DNA from: an uncultured Prochlorococcus sp. | GTDB taxonomy: Bacteria > Cyanobacteriota > Cyanobacteriia > PCC-6307 > Cyanobiaceae | Assembly: GCA_902628235.1 (NCBI GenBank) | Contig: CACOMD010000011.1 | Coordinates: 1 to 33,326, forward strand | Direction: 5' to 3' | DNA: 33,326 nt | In this document: positions 1-9,512 of the stretch, piece after piece | Layout of the letters: the number at the start of each line of letters is the position of its first letter | Position numbering within the stretch: position 1 is the first letter of the stretch | The notes under the pieces: generated by a model | What the model saw: the letters and a program-made list of their open reading frames with translations, nothing else | Told to the model about the DNA's origin: nothing | Database searches by the model: none | Program-made: the position numbers and the translations under genes

Positions 1-996
1 ATTGTTCTTATTACGGGAACTACCTCTGGAGTGGGATTAAACACCCTTAAACCCTTAATAAGTTCTGGTTGGAAGGTCGTTGCAATCAACCGTTCTAATA
101 AAAGAGCTCTCGATGCAGCCTCTATCTTTTTAAGTCGAGATGATTTAAACAAAATTAGTTTTATTGAAATTGATTTGTCAGATTTAAATAAAGTAAGGGA
201 AGGTGCCCAAGAAATTTCTACAAAATTTAAAGATGTATTGAAAGTACTTATTTGCAATGCGGCAGTCTATAAACCACGATTAAGGAGACCAGAAAGATCT
301 GTTCAGGGTTTTGAAAATTCAATGGCTGTTAATCATTTTGGTCACTTTTTATTAATTAATCTTTTAATTAATGATTTAATTAACTCTGATAAAGATATTA
401 ATTTGAACGGAAAGAATATTTCATTTACTCCCAGAATCACCATTCTGGGAACTGTTACCGCAAATTTCATTGAATTAGGAGGGAAAATTCCCATTCCAGC
501 ACCTGCTGATTTAGGAGATTTAGCTGGTTTTGAAAAAGGTTTCCTCTCTCCTATCAGTATGGCAAATGGAAAAAAATTTAAACCTGGGAAAGCTTATAAA
601 GATAGTAAATTATGCAATATGATAACTGTTCAAGAATTAGCAAAAAGATATCCTCCTGAAAAAATTATATGTAATTCACTCTATCCAGGTTGTGTTGCTA
701 ATAGTAAATTGTTTAGAAATACTCCTTGGATATTTAGATTACTATTTCCGCTATTTCAGAAATATATTACGAGAGGATACGTTACCGAAAAATTAGCTGG
801 TCAAAGAGTTGCTTCAGTCGCAACAGATAGTGATCTATTTCAATCAGGAGTTCATTGGAGTTGGGGAAATAGACAAAAATTAGTTGGGAAAGTATTTTCT
901 CAGAAACTTTCAAAAAGAATAATTGATAAAGAACTTTCAAAGAAGACTTGGGATTTATCTATGAAATTGATTGGTTTAAATAATATTAAGAATTGA
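1..996 (+). CDS. por: Light-dependent protochlorophyllide oxidoreductase, 5' end outside window
   Basis: NADPH-dependent, light-driven reduction of ring D of protochlorophyllide to chlorophyllide. The reading frame is open from base 1: a GTG at 31 could be read as a start, but the codons before it encode a Rossmann dinucleotide-binding motif (TGTTSGVG), so the gene begins before the window and only a few N-terminal residues are missing. The SDR catalytic pair is seen as Y-x-x-x-K (AYKDSK) around bases 592-609, and an NAA motif (CNAAVYKPRL) lies near 255-280. The C-terminal part (SGVHWSWGNRQK) is typical of POR rather than of general SDR enzymes. The stop lies 2 bases from the chlL stop on the other strand, so the genes converge without room for a terminator. 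High confidence from the protein as a whole. Confidence 0.95.
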   Translation: MVLITGTTSGVGLNTLKPLISSGWKVVAINRSNKRALDAASIFLSRDDLNKISFIEIDLSDLNKVREGAQEISTKFKDVLKVLICNAAVYKPRLRRPERSVQGFENSMAVNHFGHFLLINLLINDLINSDKDINLNGKNISFTPRITILGTVTANFIELGGKIPIPAPADLGDLAGFEKGFLSPISMANGKKFKPGKAYKDSKLCNMITVQELAKRYPPEKIICNSLYPGCVANSKLFRNTPWIFRLLFPLFQKYITRGYVTEKLAGQRVASVATDSDLFQSGVHWSWGNRQKLVGKVFSQKLSKRIIDKELSKKTWDLSMKLIGLNNIKN

Positions 997-998
997 AC

Positions 999-2074
<1,076 letters not shown>

Positions 2075-3649
2075 TCAGCTGAAAAATGCTTTTGCGTCAT
2101 AGAGCGTTTCATCGCTAATCTCTGCAAGCCCTTTTGATAAAGCATATTTTTCAGTATTTGTTTTTACTTTACCTCGGACAAAAAACGGAACTTTCGTTAA
2201 TTCTGCTTTTCCCGAGTCCGTCCAAATTATTTCATTAACACCTGTCTCGATATTTTCTGTTTTATGTTTATCTTCATGATTTTGCGAGTTTACTGCTGTG
2301 TGTCCCAAATGACTCTGATGTCCATCAACAAATTCAAAATCATGTTTGAACATATCAATTAAATGTTCTTCTAATCCCATCATTAATGGATGTACCCAGT
2401 CATCAAAAATTACATTTGCACCTTCCCATCCCATTTGAGGGCTATATCTTGCTGGAACATCTTGGACATGCATAGGAGTACTTATAACTGCGCATGGTAT
2501 ACCAAGTCTTTTGGCGCTATGTCTTTCCATTTGGGTTCCTAAAACTAGTTCAGGAGATGTCTTTTTTATTGCATCTTCAACTTCAAGGTAATTATTTGTT
2601 ATGAGTGCTTCTAAACCTAAATCTTTCGCGATTCCTCTGACTTTTCTTGCCATCTCTCTGCTATAAGTCCCTAATCCTACGACCTCAAAACCAAGCTCCT
2701 CCTTGGCTATTTTCGCTGCTGCAATTGCATGAGTTCCATCTCCAAAAATAAAAACCCTTTTGCCTGTTAAATAATTAGAATCAACAGACTTTGAATACCA
2801 TGGAAGTTTTGATTTGTTTTCTAACTCTTCTTTATTTGTTAGTGGAAGATCTAATTTATTATGTACTTCATTAATGAAATTAATTGTATTCTCAATTCCT
2901 ATTGGGATAGTAGTGGTATATTCCATTCCAAAATTTCGTTTAAGCCACTCACATGAAGCTTCTGCGATTTCAAGATACAAACAGATATTTAAGTCTGCGT
3001 CAATTAATCTTTTGATATCATCTGGACTTGAATTAAGAGGAGAAACTACATTTGTATCTATACCTTGCTCCGAGAGGATTCTTTGAATTTCTATTACATC
3101 ATCTCTACATCTAAATCCAAGAAGGGTTGGTCCCAATAAATTCACTTTTGGTCTTCGACCCAGTTCCTTCCACCTCTGTGGATTTATTTTGCTTTTTTCA
3201 TTAGCAGCCTCTTTAAGTAAAGTTCTAATTAATTGATAAAAAGTTTCTGAAGCACCCCAATTCTCTTTTTTGCTATAGGCGGGTAATTCTAAGTTGACAA
3301 TTGGAATATCAAATCCCATCCCTTTTGCAAGGGCTCCTGGTTGATCTTGTATTAATTCTGCCGTACAACTTTCACCTACCAGTAGTGCTTTTGGTTTAAA
3401 TCGCTCCACAGACTCTGAAATATTTCTTTTAACTAATTCTGCAGTATCACCACCTAAGTCTCTTGCCTGAAAAGTTGTGTAAGTAACTGGAGGTCTTTTA
3501 CCTCTTCTTTCTATCATAGTAAAAAGTAGGTCGGCATAAGTATCTCCTTGCGGAGCATGTAGTATGTAGTGTAAATCTTTCATTGAAGATGCGATACGCA
3601 TAGCGCCAACATGAGGTGGTCCTTCATATGTCCAAAGAGTTAATTCCAT
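2075..3649 (-). CDS. chlB: Light-independent protochlorophyllide reductase subunit ChlB
   Basis: NifK-like subunit of the ChlN-ChlB heterotetramer, which binds protochlorophyllide and reduces it in the dark. The start ([20 protein letters not shown]) is the usual family N-terminus. Asp36, the unusual non-cysteine ligand known for the NB 4Fe-4S cluster in Prochlorococcus DPOR, is present in HAPQGD. The central part carries [13 protein letters not shown], and the C-terminal region (after about residue 440) is the ChlB-specific domain ending in [15 protein letters not shown]. The 524-residue length is normal. It starts 7 bases after the chlN stop, so the two are surely co-transcribed and perhaps translationally coupled, which suits an equimolar complex. 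Confidence 0.97.
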   Translation of the reverse strand: MELTLWTYEGPPHVGAMRIASSMKDLHYILHAPQGDTYADLLFTMIERRGKRPPVTYTTFQARDLGGDTAELVKRNISESVERFKPKALLVGESCTAELIQDQPGALAKGMGFDIPIVNLELPAYSKKENWGASETFYQLIRTLLKEAANEKSKINPQRWKELGRRPKVNLLGPTLLGFRCRDDVIEIQRILSEQGIDTNVVSPLNSSPDDIKRLIDADLNICLYLEIAEASCEWLKRNFGMEYTTTIPIGIENTINFINEVHNKLDLPLTNKEELENKSKLPWYSKSVDSNYLTGKRVFIFGDGTHAIAAAKIAKEELGFEVVGLGTYSREMARKVRGIAKDLGLEALITNNYLEVEDAIKKTSPELVLGTQMERHSAKRLGIPCAVISTPMHVQDVPARYSPQMGWEGANVIFDDWVHPLMMGLEEHLIDMFKHDFEFVDGHQSHLGHTAVNSQNHEDKHKTENIETGVNEIIWTDSGKAELTKVPFFVRGKVKTNTEKYALSKGLAEISDETLYDAKAFFS

Positions 3650-3656
3650 AATTTTG

Positions 3657-4916
<1,260 letters not shown>

Positions 4917-5076
4917 TCAATAAGTTTTAAGAGCTTATTTCTAAAGCATGCATAAATTTTTAATTTAAAGAAAGTAATTGATTAAGTTCTCTTACAAATT
5001 GAATGGATTTATAAAACTTATATGAATGTTTAAAAATGCAAATGAATAAATTTTTTAATCTAAAAAGATTGTCATT

Positions 5077-5445
5077 TTAATTTCTCCAATAATTATTTTC
5101 ATCGTTAAGTTTAGTAATTTTCCAAACATTTCTTGAGATTTTTGTAGCTAATAAACCTCCTCTTTCTACCTTAGATTTCCCTGGTTTAGCACACATTAAA
5201 ATAGAAACTTCTGAAGTACTTAATGGAGCACCTGTTTTAATTGCTAATTCTGTTAATTCAAGTCTATTTCTAAGATTATTTAGGTTTTTACTCTCAGAAT
5301 TTTCATCTATTAACCAGCTAAATGAAGGATCTTTTTGAGACAATTTCTGCATCAAACTTAAACTAACTAATCCTAGTGTTTTTTCTGAGCTTAACTCATC
5401 TGTTCCTATTGAAGAACTGATTGATTTCTCTTGAGAGGATGCCAT
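5077..5445 (-). CDS. Conserved hypothetical protein, 122 aa, divergent from csoS1D
   Basis: I do not recognise a named family. The first 20 residues are Ser-rich and probably disordered. The rest looks like a small folded, soluble domain with helices around residues 24-37 and 52-73 and a conserved-looking core near 78-112 (APLSTSEV...CAKPGKSKVERGGLLATKISRNVWKI). There is no signal peptide or membrane segment. Base composition and codon use match the neighbours. It starts at ATG 5445 and is divergent from csoS1D across 98 bases, so the two may share a control region. Its place next to csoS1D makes a carboxysome link possible, but that is inference only. Confidence 0.7.
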   Translation of the reverse strand: MASSQEKSISSSIGTDELSSEKTLGLVSLSLMQKLSQKDPSFSWLIDENSESKNLNNLRNRLELTELAIKTGAPLSTSEVSILMCAKPGKSKVERGGLLATKISRNVWKITKLNDENNYWRN

Positions 5446-5543
5446 GATTTTGATGCCTATTTAAATTGAAGTTATCGGTTAATGGAAACTATGCAAGTAA
5501 ATTTAATAGAAAAACGGATCGATAATAAGTTATAGTCTCATGA
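5446..5543. promoter_or_regulatory. Divergent control region of csoS1D and the 122-aa gene
   Basis: A TATAGT hexamer at 5531-5536 is a good -10 match only 7 bases before the csoS1D ATG at 5544. Initiation from it would give a leaderless or nearly leaderless mRNA, and no Shine-Dalgarno sequence is seen there. No clear -35 element is present, which is common in Prochlorococcus promoters. An out-of-frame ATG at 5540 opens a six-codon ORF that ends at 5560. Confidence 0.4.
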
Positions 5544-6311
5544 ATGGAACCAACATCTAGCTTAAATAGGGTAGACCGAAAGAATAAACGTGCTGTAGTT
5601 ACAGGTTCTGAGATTCAATCTCAGGCGAACGCTGGTGGATTTATAACTACCGACTCAGAAAAGTCGTTAGTTTCTAGGCAAGCTAGTCAAGTTGAACAGA
5701 TTGAATTAAGAACGTATGTTTTCCTTGATTCTTTGCAGCCGCAGTTGGCAGCATATATGGGAACAGTAAGTAGAGGTTTTTTGCCAATTCCTGGAGATTC
5801 ATGCCTATGGATGGAAGTTTCTCCTGGGATGGCAATACATAGGGTTACTGATATAGCTTTAAAAGCTAGTAATGTCCGTCTAGGACAGATGATTGTGGAA
5901 AGAGAATTTGGTTCATTTGCCCTTTACCATAAGGACCAAAGTACTGTTTTACATTCTGGAGATGTTGTTCTTGATGCTATTGGGAGCGAAGTAAGAAAAA
6001 GAACCAAACCTACAACAAGTTGGACCGAAATTATTAGAGCGATAACCCCTGATCATTCAGTTCTAATTAACAGACAAAATAGAAGTGGTTCAATGATTCA
6101 ATCAGGTATGAGTATGTTTATTCTTGAAACTGAGCCTGCAGGTTATGTTTTAAAAGCCGCTAATGAAGCAGAAAAGGCCTCAAATATAACTGTTGTTGAT
6201 GTTAAAGCTGTTGGAGCCTTTGGAAGATTAACTTTAGCTGGTAAAGAAGGCGATGTTGAAGAGGCAGCAGCAGCTTCAATTAATGCTATAGAACAAATAT
6301 CTAATTATTAA
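5544..6311 (+). CDS. csoS1D: Tandem-domain carboxysome shell protein CsoS1D
   Basis: Shell protein with two fused BMC domains. It forms pseudohexameric trimers that stack and have a large gated pore, thought to pass RuBP and 3-PGA. After a roughly 50-residue polar N-terminal extension, BMC-like domains occupy about residues 50-150 and 150-255 (the second ends DVKAVGAFGRLTLAGKEGDV). The gating pair Glu-Arg, known as E120/R121 in MED4 CsoS1D, is seen here at E119-R120 (VEREFG). The 255-residue length fits. It lies upstream of the main cso operon, separated from it by rdgB on the other strand, so it needs its own promoter; this suits a minor shell component. Confidence 0.93.
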   Translation: MEPTSSLNRVDRKNKRAVVTGSEIQSQANAGGFITTDSEKSLVSRQASQVEQIELRTYVFLDSLQPQLAAYMGTVSRGFLPIPGDSCLWMEVSPGMAIHRVTDIALKASNVRLGQMIVEREFGSFALYHKDQSTVLHSGDVVLDAIGSEVRKRTKPTTSWTEIIRAITPDHSVLINRQNRSGSMIQSGMSMFILETEPAGYVLKAANEAEKASNITVVDVKAVGAFGRLTLAGKEGDVEEAAAASINAIEQISNY

Positions 6312-6314
6312 TAT

Positions 6315-6899
6315 TTAACTTAAACCTAATTCTTCTTTTAAAAAAGGAGCAAGTTCTCTTGCCGCTTTTCCTCTACTCCCTAATTTTGATAATTGAGAAT
6401 AATTCAATTCTCCATAAACTCTATTAGCTTCTTTAACCCAAAAAATTGATTCAAATTCTCCGTTCGGATATTTTGGTTTCTTAAGAATTTCTCCCCAGCA
6501 AATTCCAGTAGTTTCTTTTACTAAATCGCCATTTGGATCGCATAGGACCATGCAACTAATAAATCTTGCACTTCTATATGGTGTATCTCCAAGTTCATTT
6601 AATAACTTTTTTAGTTTTTCAGAGTTGTTTTTTGCATATCTTGCTGAAAAGATGCCTGGTTTACCCTCTAAAAAATCTACTTCTAATCCTGAATCATCTG
6701 CTAAAGCCCATGAGCTTGTTCTTATAGAAGCTGCTCTTGCTTTTAATAATGCATTCTCTCTATATGTTTTGCCTGTCTCTTCAACATTAAGGGAATCAGG
6801 CTGTTTTCTTACTTCTAAATTTAAAACATTGAGCATTTCTGTAATTTCAGAAACCTTATTTTGATTGCCGCTAGCAATAATTAATTTTGTTCTACTCAA
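6315..6899 (-). CDS. rdgB: XTP/dITP pyrophosphatase (RdgB/HAM1 family)
   Basis: Removes ITP, dITP and XTP from the nucleotide pool. Family signatures are seen at the N-terminus (ASGNQNKVSEI, substrate phosphate binding), in the centre (ADDSGLEVDFLEGKPGIFSARYA with the catalytic Asp), and at the C-terminus (SRGKAARELAPFLKEE). The 194-residue length is normal. The start appears to be TTG at 6899; there is no in-frame ATG nearby and the N-terminal motif begins a few residues later. It converges on csoS1D with a 3-base gap and is divergent from csoS1. A housekeeping gene in the middle of carboxysome genes is known for marine picocyanobacteria, but no direct carboxysome role is established. Confidence 0.93.
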   Translation of the reverse strand: MSRTKLIIASGNQNKVSEITEMLNVLNLEVRKQPDSLNVEETGKTYRENALLKARAASIRTSSWALADDSGLEVDFLEGKPGIFSARYAKNNSEKLKKLLNELGDTPYRSARFISCMVLCDPNGDLVKETTGICWGEILKKPKYPNGEFESIFWVKEANRVYGELNYSQLSKLGSRGKAARELAPFLKEELGLS

Positions 6900-6944
6900 A
6901 TTTTAAAAATAAATATAACTTATTTTAACTTAAAGCTTGATACA

Positions 6945-6994
6945 GAGACAGGAAAGGTTGAACATTCCACACCTGAGCAGACAGGGCCTGTCTC
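6945..6994. repeat. Inverted repeats around AGACAGGGCCTGTCT
   Basis: An exact palindrome of 7+1+7 bases (6979-6993) overlaps the right arm of an 8-bp inverted repeat whose left arm is at 6945-6952. As DNA this could be an operator. As RNA, the outer arms could enclose a smaller AGGT/ACCT stem (6955-6958 with 6971-6974). Confidence 0.5.
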
Positions 6995-7202
6995 GTACGG
7001 AATTAAATTAATGTAAATTTTTTATTAACACAACTGTATGTTTTGATGCTCTGACCGAATATCGCAATGAGAAAATTATCAATTATACCAAGGGTGATAA
7101 GTTTAGCTTATATATCATAGTAAAAACATTAATCGAATTTTAGGTAAAAATGCTTGACTTTTCAGGCCTCCATAGAGCATTGTTCGATATGAACATTCCA
7201 CA
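6959..7202 (+). repeat. Separated 13-bp direct repeat TGAACATTCCACA
   Basis: Exact copies lie at 6959-6971 and 7190-7202, 231 bp apart start to start. The second copy ends 18 bases before the csoS1 start codon. A chance exact 13-mer pair within 321 bases is unlikely, so this may be a paired binding site or an RNA target. Confidence 0.55.
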
Positions 7203-7220
7203 TTTAGTAATTAGTAGGCA

Positions 7221-7532
7221 ATGGCTACAGAAACAATGGGTATCGCTCTCGGCATGATCGAGACACGCGGACTTGTACCTGCAATCGAAGCAGCAGACGC
7301 AATGACAAAGGCAGCAGAAGTTCGCCTTATTGGTCGTGAATTTGTTGGAGGCGGTTATGTAACCGTTTTAGTTAGAGGAGAAACTGGAGCAGTTAACGCA
7401 GCAGTTAGAGCTGGTGCTGATGCTTGTGAAAGAGTTGGTGATGGCTTAGTGGCTGCTCACATTATTGCTCGTCCTCATAGAGAAGTTGAACCTGCTTTAG
7501 GTAATGGAAATTTCCTTGGCCAAAAGGACTAA
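7221..7532 (+). CDS. csoS1: Major carboxysome shell protein CsoS1 (BMC hexamer)
   Basis: Single BMC-domain protein that tiles the flat facets of the alpha-carboxysome shell as hexamers with small pores. It starts MATETMGIALGMIETRGLVPAI and ends in AHIIARPHREVEPALGN, both diagnostic of CsoS1. The central GREFVGGGYVTVLVRGETGAV segment is the BMC core. The 103-residue length is normal. First gene of the operon csoS1-rbcL-rbcS-csoS2-csoS3-csoS4A-csoS4B. Codon use is richer in GC than the neighbours, as expected for a highly expressed gene. The best purine-rich sequence before the ATG (AGG at 7216-7218) is very close to the start, so initiation may rely on other leader features. Only one csoS1 copy is seen here. 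Confidence 0.97.
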   Translation: MATETMGIALGMIETRGLVPAIEAADAMTKAAEVRLIGREFVGGGYVTVLVRGETGAVNAAVRAGADACERVGDGLVAAHIIARPHREVEPALGNGNFLGQKD

Positions 7533-7542
7533 TTTTAGATAA

Positions 7543-7563
7543 TTAAAAGCAAAAGGCTTTTAA
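7543..7563 (+). other. Hairpin between csoS1 and rbcL
   Basis: TTAAAAGC (7543-7550) pairs with GCTTTTAA (7556-7563) around a 5-base loop, giving an 8-bp stem 10 bases after the csoS1 stop. No long U-tract follows directly, so it looks more like a 3'-end stabiliser or weak attenuator than a full terminator. The rbcL Shine-Dalgarno sequence AAGGAG follows at 7585-7590. Confidence 0.55.
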
Positions 7564-7595
7564 ATAATTTCCCTATAAAAACCTAAGGAGTATCT

Positions 7596-9011
7596 ATGAG
7601 TAAGAAGTATGACGCTGGGGTTAAGGAGTACAGAGACACCTACTGGACTCCTGAATATGTGCCCCTAGACACTGACCTATTAGCGTGCTTTAAATGCACT
7701 GGTCAAGAAGGTGTTCCCAGAGAGGAAGTTGCAGCAGCGGTTGCAGCTGAATCATCAACTGGTACTTGGTCCACAGTTTGGTCTGAGTTACTAACAGACC
7801 TAGAATTTTATAAAGGTCGTTGTTACAGAATCGAAGATGTTCCTGGAGATCAGGAATCTTTCTACGCATTCATAGCTTATCCTTTAGACCTTTTTGAAGA
7901 AGGTTCTATTACAAACGTACTAACTTCACTTGTTGGTAATGTATTTGGATTTAAAGCGTTAAGGCATTTACGTTTGGAAGATATACGTTTTCCTATGGCT
8001 TTCATCAAGACATGTGGTGGACCTCCAAACGGGATACAAGTAGAAAGAGATCGTCTTAATAAATATGGTAGACCGCTACTTGGTTGTACGATTAAACCTA
8101 AACTAGGTTTGTCTGGTAAAAACTATGGTCGTGTTGTCTACGAATGTTTGAGAGGTGGACTTGATCTTACTAAAGATGATGAAAACATTAATTCTCAGCC
8201 ATTCCAAAGATGGAGAGAGCGTTTTGAATTTGTTGCTGAGGCAGTAAAACTTGCTCAACAAGAGACAGGCGAAGTCAAAGGTCATTATTTAAACTGTACA
8301 GCTACAACTCCTGAGGAGATGTACCAACGTGCTGAGTTTGCTAAAGAGCTTGATATGCCCATCATCATGCATGACTACATAACAGGTGGTTTTACAGCAA
8401 ATACCGGTCTTGCAAACTGGTGTCGTAATAATGGAATGCTTCTCCATATACATAGAGCTATGCATGCTGTTATTGATAGGCATCCAAAACATGGTATTCA
8501 CTTCCGTGTATTAGCTAAGTGTCTTCGCCTTTCAGGTGGTGACCAGTTACATACTGGAACTGTTGTTGGAAAACTTGAAGGTGATCGTCAAACAACTCTT
8601 GGATTTATTGATAATTTAAGAGAATCATTCGTTCCTGAAGATAGATCAAGAGGTAATTTCTTTGATCAAGATTGGGGATCAATGCCTGGAGTATTTGCGG
8701 TCGCATCGGGTGGTATTCATGTTTGGCATATGCCTGCTCTTCTTGCAATTTTTGGAGATGACTCTTGTCTTCAGTTTGGTGGAGGAACACATGGACACCC
8801 ATGGGGTTCAGCTGCTGGAGCTGCTGCTAATAGAGTTGCCCTTGAAGCTTGCGTAAAAGCTCGTAATGCTGGTAGGGAAATCGAAAAAGAAAGTAGAGAC
8901 ATTCTTATGGAAGCTGCGAAGCATAGCCCAGAATTAGCTATTGCTTTAGAAACATGGAAAGAAATCAAGTTTGAATTCGATACTGTCGATAAGCTTGACG
9001 TTCAAAACTAG
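7596..9011 (+). CDS. rbcL: Ribulose bisphosphate carboxylase large subunit, Form IA
   Basis: Fixes CO2 onto ribulose 1,5-bisphosphate inside the carboxysome. The signature [11 protein letters not shown] is present, with the carbamylated lysine at residue 193. Other active-site segments are [13 protein letters not shown] (catalytic Lys), [24 protein letters not shown] and [10 protein letters not shown]. The N-terminus ([21 protein letters not shown]) and linkage to cso genes point to the proteobacteria-like Form IA of alpha-cyanobacteria. The 471-residue length is normal. A strong AAGGAG site 5 bases before the ATG supports the start. Several long frames on the opposite strand inside this gene are shadows. 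Confidence 0.98.
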   Translation: MSKKYDAGVKEYRDTYWTPEYVPLDTDLLACFKCTGQEGVPREEVAAAVAAESSTGTWSTVWSELLTDLEFYKGRCYRIEDVPGDQESFYAFIAYPLDLFEEGSITNVLTSLVGNVFGFKALRHLRLEDIRFPMAFIKTCGGPPNGIQVERDRLNKYGRPLLGCTIKPKLGLSGKNYGRVVYECLRGGLDLTKDDENINSQPFQRWRERFEFVAEAVKLAQQETGEVKGHYLNCTATTPEEMYQRAEFAKELDMPIIMHDYITGGFTANTGLANWCRNNGMLLHIHRAMHAVIDRHPKHGIHFRVLAKCLRLSGGDQLHTGTVVGKLEGDRQTTLGFIDNLRESFVPEDRSRGNFFDQDWGSMPGVFAVASGGIHVWHMPALLAIFGDDSCLQFGGGTHGHPWGSAAGAAANRVALEACVKARNAGREIEKESRDILMEAAKHSPELAIALETWKEIKFEFDTVDKLDVQN

Positions 9012-9018
9012 CTTTTAG

Positions 9019-9047
9019 AATCAGAGGGTTTTATTTACCCTCTGATT
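9019..9047 (+). other. Hairpin between rbcL and rbcS
   Basis: AATCAGAGGG (9019-9028) pairs perfectly with CCCTCTGATT (9038-9047) around a 9-base loop. This 10-bp stem with three G-C pairs at the loop end is strong for this genome. It begins 7 bases after the rbcL stop and is not followed directly by a U-run, so partial termination or protection of the rbcL 3' end is more likely than full termination. Confidence 0.65.
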
Positions 9048-9086
9048 TAAAGCTTAAATTTCAAAACATTTTACAAATTTTTTATT

Positions 9087-9428
9087 ATGCCTTTCCAGAG
9101 CACAGTCGGCGACTACGCAACGGTAGCAACCCTGGAAACATTCGGTTTCTTACCACCGATGACCCAGGATGAAATATACGATCAAATAGCATACATAATT
9201 GCTCAAGGTTGGAGTCCTGTTATTGAACATGTCCATCCAAGTGGGTCAATGCAAACTTATTGGTCATATTGGAAATTACCGTTTTTTGGTGAAAAAGATC
9301 TTAACCTTATCGTCAGTGAATTAGAAGCATGCCACCGAGCATATCCTGATCATCATGTAAGAATAATCGGTTATGACGCTTATACACAAAGCCAAGGTAC
9401 AGCGTTTGTCGTTTTCCAAGGTCGCTAA
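9087..9428 (+). CDS. rbcS: Ribulose bisphosphate carboxylase small subunit
   Basis: Small subunit that caps the L8 core of Rubisco and helps form the interface bound by CsoS2 N-terminal peptides. The family pattern is clear: TFGFLPPMTQDEIYDQIAYI, then EHVHPSGSMQTYWSYWKLPFFG, LNLIVSELEACHRAYPDHHVRIIGYD and the end QGTAFVVFQGR. The 113-residue length is normal for the Form IA type, and there is no transit peptide. It is the third gene of the carboxysome operon, 75 bases after rbcL with a hairpin in the gap. Confidence 0.97.
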   Translation: MPFQSTVGDYATVATLETFGFLPPMTQDEIYDQIAYIIAQGWSPVIEHVHPSGSMQTYWSYWKLPFFGEKDLNLIVSELEACHRAYPDHHVRIIGYDAYTQSQGTAFVVFQGR

Positions 9429-9445
9429 TTAGAGCACCTAAATAA

Positions 9446-9483
9446 CTTTCTCCAAATAATTAACATTAATTTTTTGGAGAAAG
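9446..9483 (+). terminator. Long hairpin between rbcS and csoS2 (attenuator-like)
   Basis: CTTTCTCCAAATAATTAA (9446-9463) pairs with the sequence up to AAG at 9483 (TTAATTTTTTGGAGAAAG, 9466-9483) with one mismatch; the outer 11 bp are perfect. It is followed by ATTTTTAAGAATTTTTTTA, which is U-rich. This is the most terminator-like structure in the operon and lies just before csoS2. Because csoS2-csoS4B must still be transcribed, partial termination is the likely role. Confidence 0.6.
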
Positions 9484-9512
9484 ATTTTTAAGAATTTTTT
9501 TATTTGAAGACT

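Larger units (their letters stand above)
6900..7220 (+). promoter_or_regulatory. Leader and control region of the main carboxysome operon (321 bp)
   Basis: The only gene-free stretch over 300 bases. It must hold the csoS1 operon promoter and probably the rdgB promoter. It contains a 13-bp sequence TGAACATTCCACA twice in direct orientation (6959-6971 and 7190-7202), a perfect palindrome AGACAGG-G-CCTGTCT (6979-6993), and an 8-bp inverted repeat GAGACAGG/CCTGTCTC (6945-6952 with 6987-6994). AT-rich hexamers near 7108-7121 (TTATATATCATAGT) are -10 candidates. A short ORF opens at ATG 7150 and runs into csoS1. The part before 7000 is more GC-rich than usual for this genome's spacers. Confidence 0.55.

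Noticed and set aside
5057..5070. AATCT-AAAA-AGATT hairpin after the 122-aa gene as a terminator
   Set aside because: The stem has five bp and, in the sense direction of that gene, is followed by A-rich rather than U-rich sequence.
8103..8968. Several open frames on the minus strand and one extra plus frame inside rbcL
   Set aside because: They are shadows of a strongly conserved gene, with no family resemblance and no ribosome sites.
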